Part shown: positions 1-5,281 of the stretch, piece by piece
How positions within the stretch are numbered: position 1 is the first letter of the stretch
How the letters are laid out: each line of letters opens with the position of its first letter
From: Cytophagales bacterium
Lineage (GTDB): Bacteria > Bacteroidota > Bacteroidia > Cytophagales > Cyclobacteriaceae
Assembly (NCBI GenBank): GCA_029262935.1
Contig: JAJCYK010000122.1
Coordinates: 1-5,281, forward strand
Direction of reading: 5' to 3'
DNA length: 5,281 nucleotides
Position numbers and translations under genes: made by a program
The notes under the pieces: generated by a model
Told to the model about the DNA's origin: nothing
What the model saw: the letters and a program-made list of their open reading frames with translations, nothing else
The model's database searches: none

Positions 1-273
1 ATCTTCCTAGATTTCGAAAAAGAGTCATTGGAACAAATCGATGCTTGTTCTGAAGGATTCAAAAATGCAGATTACCAATATATTTTAAGTAATTTACACA
101 CCCTAAAAGGTAACGCAGGTACCCTAGGAGTGGAAAAAGTAGCAGGACTAGCTAAGAAAATTGAAGCAGATCTTAAAGAGGAAAATTATTCATATATTGA
201 AAATGACCTAAGCGATTTGCATAAATTTTTTATAGAATTTCAAAATAATTACACCGAAATTCTAAATTTATAA
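1..273 (+). CDS. C-terminal HPt domain of a histidine kinase (5' end outside the window)
   Basis: The reading frame is open from base 1 and ends at TAA 271-273, so this is the last 90 codons of a longer gene. The fragment is a helical histidine phosphotransfer (HPt) domain. The motif HTLKGNAGTLG matches the HPt consensus HxLKGxxxxxG, with the phosphorylatable histidine at bases 97-99. The preceding segment (FLDFEKESLEQID) and the following amphipathic helices fit the four-helix bundle. In the family, HPt domains relay phosphate between receiver-domain aspartates in the cytoplasm. An HPt at the extreme C-terminus usually belongs to a hybrid sensor kinase of the HK-REC-HPt type, which is the likely identity here, although the kinase and sensor parts are not visible. 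The TTG at base 28 is only an internal leucine codon. The next gene, a lone receiver 17 bases downstream, is a natural phosphorelay partner. Confidence 0.85.
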   Translation: MFLDFEKESLEQIDACSEGFKNADYQYILSNLHTLKGNAGTLGVEKVAGLAKKIEADLKEENYSYIENDLSDLHKFFIEFQNNYTEILNL

Positions 274-290
274 ACCTAAACTTAGAATCT

Positions 291-665
291 ATGCCTAAGA
301 GAGTATTAGTAGCAGAAGATAGTTCGGTGATTCAGAATCTTACCAAAAAGATTCTGCAAATGCAGAATTACGAAATTTCTTCAGTAAAAAATGGCCAACA
401 AGTTTTAGATGCATTAGCTGAAAAGCGCTTTGACATCATTTTAATGGATATCAACATGCCCGTTATGGATGGCATGGAATGTTCTCGTAACATTAGAGCC
501 TTAGCTGATCCTGAAAAAGCTCAAATCCCCATAGTAGCCATCACAGGAAATGCCCAAAATTACTCCATTGATGAGTTTAAAGATGCCGGTATAAACGATT
601 ACCTGCCTAAGCCCTTGAACTTTGACACTTTAGTTGAAACAGTTAAAAAGTATACTCAAGATTGA
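291..665 (+). CDS. Single-domain CheY-like response regulator
   Basis: This 124-residue protein consists of one receiver domain and nothing else; there is no DNA-binding or enzymatic output domain. All key residues are present: the acidic pair E9-D10, phosphoacceptor D53 in ILMDINMPVMDG, switch threonine T85 in AITGNA, and K107 in the LPKPL motif. The aromatic switch position is Y104. It starts at ATG, 17 bases after the HPt gene stop. No Shine-Dalgarno sequence is seen, as is usual in Bacteroidota. The sequence resembles the receiver modules found inside hybrid kinases more than transcription-factor receivers. Its likely role is to accept phosphate from, or donate it to, the adjacent HPt domain and to signal by protein-protein contact. 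The output target cannot be read from the sequence. The stop lies 7 bases before the next start, so it is probably part of the same transcript. Confidence 0.93.
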   Translation: MPKRVLVAEDSSVIQNLTKKILQMQNYEISSVKNGQQVLDALAEKRFDIILMDINMPVMDGMECSRNIRALADPEKAQIPIVAITGNAQNYSIDEFKDAGINDYLPKPLNFDTLVETVKKYTQD

Positions 666-672
666 TCACTGT

Positions 673-948
673 ATGGAAGTCAGGTATACCAAACATTTTT
701 TAAACAAGTTGGAAGATGTCTTTAGCGAGACGGATTACCAGCTCAGGTATGAAAAAGGTACTTTCAAATCAGGTTATTGTCTGCTAAGAGAGAATAGAAT
801 TGCCATTGTGAATAGGTATTATACAACCGAAGGAAAGATAAATTGTTTAATAGAAATTCTAAAAAGCATCCAGTTCGATACTTCCACACTTGGCGAAAAG
901 AATCAAAAACTTTACCTAAGCCTACTGCAAACGGAGATAGAGCTTTGA
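673..948 (+). CDS. Small conserved-looking protein of unknown function (91 aa)
   Basis: I do not recognise a named family. It appears to be one of the small uncharacterised proteins found next to this hydrolase in Bacteroidota, but that is from memory. From ATG 673 it begins MEVRYTKHFLNKLEDVF, an amphipathic helix. A probable beta-hairpin follows (YRYEKGTFKSGYC type, residues 25-36, then a basic IAIVNRYY strand), and then a C-terminal helical part (INCLIEILKSI). There is no signal peptide, membrane segment or metal motif. The frame is open further upstream to a TTG at 634, but that would overlap the receiver gene by 32 bases. ATG 673 is 7 bases after the receiver stop and gives a sensible N-terminus, so it is preferred. 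The stop TGA 946-948 overlaps the TTG start of the next gene, which suggests translational coupling. The gene is probably real because of its operon position and its lack of conflict with neighbours. Confidence 0.72.
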   Translation: MEVRYTKHFLNKLEDVFSETDYQLRYEKGTFKSGYCLLRENRIAIVNRYYTTEGKINCLIEILKSIQFDTSTLGEKNQKLYLSLLQTEIEL

Positions 949-1706
949 GAATTACCTTCTTAGGCACCGGAACCTCCCAAGGAATTCCCGTAATTGCTTG
1001 TGCCTGTCCAGTATGTAATTCATTGGATTATCGGGATAAAAGGTTGCGTACTTCTATACACATACAATCTGAAGACCTAAGCATCGTGATCGACTCCGGT
1101 CCGGACTTTCGCCAACAAATGTTAGCTGCCGATATACAGGCGCTTCATGCCGTAGTATTCACACATGAACACAAAGATCATGTGGCAGGCCTAGATGATA
1201 TAAGGGCTTTCAATTTTAGACAAAAGATGGACATGCCTATTTTTGCTACACCTCGAGTAGTTGAGCATCTAAAAGGTGAGTTTCCATACATATTCGTAGA
1301 GCAGAAATATCCTGGCACTCCCAAAATTGCACTCAATACCATCAGTAACCTACCGTTTGAGGTTGGTCATTTAAAATTCCAACCGATCGAGGTGATGCAC
1401 TACAAACTACCTGTGCTTGGTTTCAGGATTGACAACTTTACTTACATTACTGATGCCAACTTCATTAGCAATGAAGAAAAGGAAAAAATCAAAGGTACAG
1501 AGACCCTGGTTTTGAACGCATTGCAAATCGAGCCACACGTATCACACTTCAATCTGGAAGAAGCCATTGCTTTGGTAGAGGAAGTGCAACCCAAACAGGC
1601 TTATTTTACTCACATTAGTCATCGTTTAGGTACCCATCAGGAAACAGGGCTTAAATTACCGCAGAACATTCAATTGGCTTATGACGGAATGGTTTTGGAA
1701 CTTTAG
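945..1706 (+). CDS. PhnP-like metallo-beta-lactamase-fold hydrolase
   Basis: This 253-residue cytoplasmic metal-dependent hydrolase belongs to the PhnP / tRNase Z-like branch of the metallo-beta-lactamase superfamily. Numbered from TTG 945, it starts with the family's characteristic RITFLGTGTSQGIP. The binuclear metal site is complete: H74-E-H76-K-D78-H79, H152, D170 (YITDAN) and H223 (FTHISH). It also has a CxCxxC set (C19, C21, C24) and H226. These match the structural zinc ligands of E. coli PhnP (C21, C23, C26, H225), which is a cyclic phosphodiesterase. The substrate is unknown, but a phosphodiester is the best guess. No phosphonate genes are nearby, so the name phnP is not justified. 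The frame extends upstream to another TTG at 843, but those 34 residues would lie inside the preceding gene and precede the conserved N-terminus. No ATG or GTG is available, so TTG 945 is the likely start. It forms a TTGA stop/start overlap with the preceding gene. Confidence 0.9.
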   Translation: MRITFLGTGTSQGIPVIACACPVCNSLDYRDKRLRTSIHIQSEDLSIVIDSGPDFRQQMLAADIQALHAVVFTHEHKDHVAGLDDIRAFNFRQKMDMPIFATPRVVEHLKGEFPYIFVEQKYPGTPKIALNTISNLPFEVGHLKFQPIEVMHYKLPVLGFRIDNFTYITDANFISNEEKEKIKGTETLVLNALQIEPHVSHFNLEEAIALVEEVQPKQAYFTHISHRLGTHQETGLKLPQNIQLAYDGMVLEL

Positions 1707-1708
1707 TC

Positions 1709-3256
1709 GTGCACAATAGTTACTTTCTACTCCGTCAATTAGCTCAAGAATTACACCACGCCTTGCAAGGAGCCCTAATAGCTACCTGTTACAGCCAGGA
1801 CAAAGATGAGTTAGTAATCGGCATTGACATAAATGGGAAGGACTTTTTCATTCACGGGGTACTAACCAGTGTCTTGGCGGTTCTTCGTTTCCCGAAAGAT
1901 CTGCAGCGCGCGCGTCGCAATACCATTGATTTATTTCCAGAAATCATAGATAAGCGGATATTAGAAGTGGTCTGCTATAGAAATGAGCGATGCATAGGCA
2001 TGAGGCTTGAAGGATCCTGGGAATTATTATTTAAAATGTTTGGGCATCAAGCGAACATAATCCTTTGCCAAAACAATCAAGCTAAACAATTGTTCAAGAG
2101 TCAATTGATAAAAGACATGAACATAGTCCCTGAACAATTACCAAGGGATATTGATACCAGTCAAAGAACCTTTAACGAATACCAGGGTGATTTAAAAAAA
2201 TTCTTACCCACTTTAGGATCTCAAGCCTTTCAGCACCTCAATCATTTTGGGTATGCACAGGCCACTTTATTGGATAAATGGAAGCTGGTACAAGACTTGC
2301 TAGTGCAGTTTGAGGCACCCAGTTACCATCTGCACTGGAACGACCGCCTGCCGATACTCACCTTATTTGAGACTGATAGTGATTTTTATTCTGCTCAGCA
2401 GGCGGTGCCTGTTTTGAATGAATTTTATCAAAGGTTTGTCTCTAGTAAGAATCTATTATGGGAGCAAAAGCAACTGCTCCAAGTTATAACTCAAAGCCTA
2501 AAAAGGTCCGAAAAACACTTTAAAAAAACTCAACAAAGACTGCATCAAATAGATACCCAGGTGCCATTTCAAGTAGTCGCTGATATGATTATGGCATACA
2601 TGCATTTAATTCCAGCTGGCGCCTCAACCGTTGATTTACCTCATTTTGACAACGAGCAAATCATTTCTATCAAGCTCAACTCAAACTTTACTCCTCAAAG
2701 GAACGCGGAAAACTATTACCGAAAGTCCAAGAACCAAAAAAAGGAGATTGCTATCCTAAAGGCTACGATAAATGCTATAACAGGGGAGATAGTAAAACTA
2801 AAAGAACAATTACATTTTGTTTCGCAATGTGAAAGTGTAAAGGATTTGCGGAAATACAATAAAGACCATTCCATTATAAAAGCAAAAACGAACCTCGCCG
2901 CTGAGGAGCTGTTTAAATCTTATGAACTGTTAGGATATACCATCTTGGTAGGACGGAATGCTGCAAACAACGATCTATTGACTCAAAAACACAGTCACAA
3001 AGACGATCTATGGCTTCACGCAAAAGATGTCAAGGGATCCCACGTGATTGTAAAACATCAATCTGGCAAAGTTTTTCCAACCCCAGTAATAGAACGTGCA
3101 GCTGCTCTTGCGGCCTATTACAGTAAGCGAAAGAATGATACGCTTTGCCCAGTTACCTATACCCCGAAGAAATACGTTCGCAAACCCAAGGGTTTTGCTC
3201 CTGGCCAAGTAGTGGTTGAAAAGGAGGAAGTTATATTAATAGAACCAGCCCAATGA
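1709..3256 (+). CDS. NFACT/DUF814 protein related to RqcH/Rqc2 (ribosome quality control)
   Basis: This 515-residue soluble protein has the NFACT layout: an NFACT-N domain (about 1-150), a helix-hairpin-helix-like segment (about 165-200), a long two-part coiled-coil region (about 240-290 and 338-390), and a C-terminal NFACT-R/DUF814 domain (about 405-510). NFACT-R is shown by GYTILVGRNAANND (409-422), DDLWLHAKDVKGSH (432-445), the AAALAAYYS helix and VTYTPKKYVRKPKG (482-495). In the family, RqcH/Rqc2 binds obstructed 50S subunits with peptidyl-tRNA and directs C-terminal tailing; FbpA-type members were described as adhesins. The protein is slightly shorter than B. subtilis RqcH. The Asp-Arg pair of NFACT-N seems to be replaced by N92-E93, so tailing activity is uncertain. 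It starts at GTG 1709, 2 bases after the hydrolase stop; HNSYFLLRQL matches the family N-terminus and the next methionine is far inside, so GTG is firm. It ends directly against the stop codon of pyk. Confidence 0.9.
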   Translation: MHNSYFLLRQLAQELHHALQGALIATCYSQDKDELVIGIDINGKDFFIHGVLTSVLAVLRFPKDLQRARRNTIDLFPEIIDKRILEVVCYRNERCIGMRLEGSWELLFKMFGHQANIILCQNNQAKQLFKSQLIKDMNIVPEQLPRDIDTSQRTFNEYQGDLKKFLPTLGSQAFQHLNHFGYAQATLLDKWKLVQDLLVQFEAPSYHLHWNDRLPILTLFETDSDFYSAQQAVPVLNEFYQRFVSSKNLLWEQKQLLQVITQSLKRSEKHFKKTQQRLHQIDTQVPFQVVADMIMAYMHLIPAGASTVDLPHFDNEQIISIKLNSNFTPQRNAENYYRKSKNQKKEIAILKATINAITGEIVKLKEQLHFVSQCESVKDLRKYNKDHSIIKAKTNLAAEELFKSYELLGYTILVGRNAANNDLLTQKHSHKDDLWLHAKDVKGSHVIVKHQSGKVFPTPVIERAAALAAYYSKRKNDTLCPVTYTPKKYVRKPKGFAPGQVVVEKEEVILIEPAQ

Positions 3257-4690
3257 TTACTCGGCAATAGCGATCTTTAATGCATTTGTGCGAGATCCTC
3301 CATCTATGGGCATGGAGGCGGTATTTATAAACACATCCCCTTTTTTAAGACAATTTTTTTCTCGCAAGGTTTTCTCAACTTCTGCAAAGGTCACATCCGT
3401 ACTTTCCATATTGTTGTAATAGAAACTGCGCACACCCCATACCAAATTCAAAGTATTAAGCAGGCTGCGATTGGCCGTAAAGATAAAGATGTGGGCCTTT
3501 GGTCTATTTCCTGCCAATCGATATGCAGTATACCCCGAAAAAGTCATCCCTGTAATAGCTACAGCCCCTGTGTCCCGGGCCAACCTACAGGAAGAGAGTA
3601 TTACATTGTTATTGTAGAAGTTATCTCCTTTTGAATCCAACTTGCGATGTTTGAAATAAATATCTGCAGTCTTTTCTACTGACTGGATGGTTTTTGACAT
3701 GCTCCGAATCACTTGAATAGGATATTTGCCAACTGCGGTTTCTGCTGATAACATCAGCGCATCGGCCCCGTCGATAATAGAATTTGCGATATCGTTGGTT
3801 TCTGCACGTGTAGGGCGAGGGTTCTCAATCATACTCTCCATCATCTGAGTGGCAATGATTACCGGCTTAAATTGTTTGTTGCACTTTTGTACAATCATCT
3901 TTTGAACCATGGGCACATCTTCCATCAGTGTTTCCACACCCAGATCTCCCCGTGCTACCATCAAACCATCTGAGACTGCGATGATCTCATCAATTTCCTT
4001 TAATGCCTGGGGCTTTTCTATTTTTGCAATTACTTTGGTATCATTACCAGCATCAGCAATAATTTGTTGAAGCTCTTCGACATCTTTAGCAGAACGAACA
4101 AATGAAAGAGCCAGCCACGCTACATTGTTCTTCAGAGCAAATTTCAGATCTTCTTGATCTTTTGGGGTAAGTGAGGGAGCACTAACGTCCGTATTAGGCA
4201 AGTTTATCCCCTTGCGTGACTTCAAAAAACCACCGTGAACCACTTGAGTTATTACTTCACGTTCATTAAAATCCTTTACAATGACTTCAAGTTTACCATC
4301 GTCGATTAAAATAATATCATCAACCTGTACATCACTTGCCATCCTTTGATAGGTAGTGCTTACCCTCTGGTGATTTCCTATAATGTTGTCAATGGTAATT
4401 GTCAATTCGGAACCTTCCTCTAACATTACCTCCCCATTTTCAACTTCGCCAATACGTATTTTTGGACCTTGTAAATCTTGTAAAATACACACGTGTGTGC
4501 CCATCTCTTGATTTAACTCGCTAATGTTATCCAAGACCTGCTGATGATCTTCGTGGCTCCCGTGTGAGAAGTTTAGTCTGAAGACATCAACGCCGGTTAA
4601 TATTAACTGTTTAAGCATTTCTTTATCACGGCTCCCGGGACCCACTGTGGCAACAATTTTGGTTTTGTTAAATTGTATTTCTTGACTCAT
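3257..4690 (-). CDS. pyk: Pyruvate kinase
   Basis: Pyruvate kinase transfers phosphate from phosphoenolpyruvate to ADP, the last ATP-forming step of glycolysis, in the cytoplasm. At 477 residues it has the usual bacterial length, with no extra C-terminal PEP-utiliser domain. Visible motifs, in order, are TKIVATVGPGS (10-20), FRLNFSHG with R38, N40 and S42, DLQGPKIR (72-79), a B domain (about 85-165), KGINLPN, IAKIEKP with catalytic K223 and metal ligand E225, VARGDLGVE with metal ligand D249, ATQMMESM with T281, and PTRAETNDIANSIIDGADALMLSAETAVGKYP. The C-terminal domain occupies about 345-477. L73, Q74, K77 and I80 replace the Thr, Lys, Glu and Thr of K+-dependent enzymes, so the enzyme should not need potassium. 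It starts at ATG 4690-4688, 3 bases after the stop of the IPExxxVDY gene, and is probably co-transcribed with it. No terminator is seen after its TAA. Confidence 0.97.
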   Translation of the reverse strand: MSQEIQFNKTKIVATVGPGSRDKEMLKQLILTGVDVFRLNFSHGSHEDHQQVLDNISELNQEMGTHVCILQDLQGPKIRIGEVENGEVMLEEGSELTITIDNIIGNHQRVSTTYQRMASDVQVDDIILIDDGKLEVIVKDFNEREVITQVVHGGFLKSRKGINLPNTDVSAPSLTPKDQEDLKFALKNNVAWLALSFVRSAKDVEELQQIIADAGNDTKVIAKIEKPQALKEIDEIIAVSDGLMVARGDLGVETLMEDVPMVQKMIVQKCNKQFKPVIIATQMMESMIENPRPTRAETNDIANSIIDGADALMLSAETAVGKYPIQVIRSMSKTIQSVEKTADIYFKHRKLDSKGDNFYNNNVILSSCRLARDTGAVAITGMTFSGYTAYRLAGNRPKAHIFIFTANRSLLNTLNLVWGVRSFYYNNMESTDVTFAEVEKTLREKNCLKKGDVFINTASMPIDGGSRTNALKIAIAE

Positions 4691-4693
4691 TTC

Positions 4694-5122
4694 CTAAAAT
4701 ATTAAATTCTCTTTTGACTTTAGTGGTTCCACCTCAATTACACTAATAAGCTGAATACCAGGTACATTACGTAGGTGATTACGAGTAATAAAGGGATCCA
4801 GGTTATCGTCTGTTCCCTCCATTAACATTAAGTAATCAAATTGTTTTAATTCTGGGATTAAATGCCTTTTGGTTGATGAACTTTCCTCAAGAGACCTATT
4901 GATTAGTAGGCGTACGGAGTTGTGCTCGGTTTCGTATTTATAGTTGCTTATATAAAGCTTTACGCTATCTATAAATTGGAACACCACGTCTGCTTGCTTG
5001 ATTAAACTAATACCCAATTCCTCATTTAAATACCAGGCCATTTTGTACTCTTTCAATTGAGAAACTATGGCCAACAAAGAGAAATCGAATTCAAAACTGG
5101 CTACTAATTTATTCTTCTTCAT
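4694..5122 (-). CDS. IPExxxVDY family protein (function unknown)
   Basis: This 142-residue protein has the signature of a small Bacteroidota family named for its IPExxxVDY motif, here IPELKQFDY at residues 89-97, with Phe in place of Val. The N-terminal part also fits: KLVASFEFDFSLLAIVSQLK, followed by the AWYLNEELGISL segment (29-40). There is no signal peptide, membrane segment or recognisable catalytic motif, so it is probably a small cytoplasmic alpha/beta protein. Its biochemical role is unknown. The gene sits directly before pyk with 3 bases between them, a linkage I know from other Bacteroidota, so a role tied to pyruvate kinase or the lipid/RNase III genes often nearby is possible but unproven. 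The frame continues upstream to TTG 5155-5153, but that codon lies in a likely promoter -7 box. ATG 5122-5120 yields the family-like start MKKNKLVASFEFDF and is preferred. Confidence 0.88.
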   Translation of the reverse strand: MKKNKLVASFEFDFSLLAIVSQLKEYKMAWYLNEELGISLIKQADVVFQFIDSVKLYISNYKYETEHNSVRLLINRSLEESSSTKRHLIPELKQFDYLMLMEGTDDNLDPFITRNHLRNVPGIQLISVIEVEPLKSKENLIF

Positions 5123-5123
5123 C

Positions 5124-5144
5124 AAGCCCAGTCTTTTGGGCCTT
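5124..5144 (-). promoter_or_regulatory. Stem-loop in the short leader before the IPExxxVDY start codon
   Basis: On the minus strand AAGGCCCA and TGGGCTT can pair around a six-base loop, giving seven base pairs with one bulged G, ending one base before the ATG at 5122. With the promoter box at 5153-5160, the hairpin would make up nearly the whole leader and lie at the 5' end of the mRNA. It could protect the transcript or limit ribosome access. No T-tract follows, so it is not a terminator. The base pairing is visible; the function is a guess. Confidence 0.35.
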
Positions 5145-5152
5145 AAAACTAA

Positions 5153-5160
5153 CAAAATTA
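5153..5160 (-). promoter_or_regulatory. Probable Bacteroidota -7 promoter box for the IPExxxVDY-pyk unit
   Basis: Read on the minus strand the bases are TAATTTTG, an exact match to the Bacteroidota sigma-A -7 consensus TAnnTTTG. They sit about 30 bases before the preferred ATG. The box is extended by two bases to TATAATTTTG. A -33 TTG at the normal distance is not clear; the nearest similar string is TTTAG at 5189-5185, a little too far away. Transcription would start near 5146, giving a leader of roughly 24 bases. The box contains the TTG at 5155 and therefore argues against that codon as the start. Confidence 0.5.
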
Positions 5161-5218
5161 TACATTAAAGGGCACTTATTTATACTAAATCCCAGGGGGT
5201 TGAAGTTTCTCAAAATAG

Positions 5219-5250
5219 ATTGACATTATTGGATTAAATGTATTTCTTTG
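5219..5250 (+). promoter_or_regulatory. Weak candidate promoter for a rightward gene starting at the window edge
   Basis: ATTGACA at 5219-5225 could serve as a -33/-35 element. TATTTCTTTG at 5241-5250 resembles the Bacteroidota -7 box but has two extra bases between TA and TTTG. An A-rich stretch and an ATG at 5279-5281 follow. Such A-rich leaders are usual before Bacteroidota start codons. The gene itself lies outside the window, so this remains tentative. Confidence 0.25.
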
Positions 5251-5281
5251 CAGAGTATTTCACTAAATATTTTAAAAAATG

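Noticed and set aside
634..672. 13-residue N-terminal extension of the small protein from TTG 634
   Set aside because: It overlaps the end of the receiver gene. ATG 673 gives a clean start 7 bases after that gene.
843..944. 34-residue N-terminal extension of the hydrolase from TTG 843
   Set aside because: It would overlap the preceding gene by about 100 bases, and orthologues begin right at the (M)xITFLGTGTSQG motif.
764..967. Minus-strand open frame of 67 codons
   Set aside because: It lies wholly across the small plus-strand gene and the hydrolase start, shows no family resemblance, and is antisense to genes with clear conservation.
1906..1914. Alternating GCGCGCGCG run in an A+T-rich setting, considered as a Z-DNA or regulatory site
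   Set aside because: It encodes a conserved-looking RARRN segment of the NFACT protein and is too short to mean anything on its own.
3008..3208. Minus-strand open frame of 66 codons
   Set aside because: It is antisense to the strongly conserved NFACT-R domain and has no recognisable motif.
3297..3318. Perfect 7-bp inverted repeat CCTCCAT/ATGGAGG with 8-base loop, considered as terminator of the NFACT gene
   Set aside because: No T-tract follows it directly, and it lies in the conserved MPIDGG-coding part of pyk, so it is probably a codon coincidence.
5123..5155. 11-residue N-terminal extension of the IPExxxVDY protein from TTG 5155
   Set aside because: The codon is part of a consensus -7 promoter box, and the family-like sequence starts at the ATG at 5122.
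5185..5226. Minus-strand 13-codon frame beginning MSIYFEKL, considered as a leader peptide
   Set aside because: It lies upstream of the likely promoter box, has no attenuator-like structure after it, and such short frames occur by chance.

Overview
The window looks like chromosomal core DNA from a member of the Bacteroidota, possibly the Cytophagales. The main pointers are an IPExxxVDY-family protein (a family I know only from this phylum) immediately upstream of pyruvate kinase, a Bacteroidota-type NFACT/DUF814 protein beginning with the typical HN-Y-LRQL start, the lack of Shine-Dalgarno sequences, a TAnnTTTG promoter element, and A+T-rich DNA. I see no insertion sequences, CRISPR, tRNA or rRNA genes, and no intergenic gap above 300 bases.

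Layout. Plus strand, 1-3256, is one very compact run of five genes: the C-terminal HPt domain of a histidine kinase cut by the left edge (1-273), a stand-alone CheY-like receiver (291-665), a small protein of unknown function (673-948), a PhnP-like metallo-beta-lactamase-fold hydrolase (945-1706) and an NFACT/RqcH-related protein (1709-3256). The gaps are 17, 7, -4 and 2 bases, so co-transcription is likely. The last two genes start with TTG and GTG. Minus strand, 3257-5122, is a two-gene unit, the IPExxxVDY-family gene followed by pyk with 3 bases between them. It converges on the NFACT gene with no spacer at all. Bases 5123-5278 form the upstream region of that unit. They hold a good minus-strand -7 box and possibly a promoter for a rightward gene whose ATG may be the last three bases of the window.

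Function. The first two genes make a phosphorelay (HPt histidine and receiver aspartate both intact). The hydrolase and NFACT genes form a possible RNA/translation quality-control pair; that link is inferred from context only. Pyruvate kinase performs the last step of glycolysis and carries the sequence signature of the potassium-independent branch of the family.

Most of the window is ordinary conserved genome. The points most worth following are the hydrolase/NFACT pairing with its uncharacterised 91-residue neighbour, the loss of the RqcH Asp-Arg pair, the K+-independent pyruvate kinase signature, and the promoter, 5' stem-loop and start-codon arrangement of the IPExxxVDY-pyk unit. I found no clearly new biological system.
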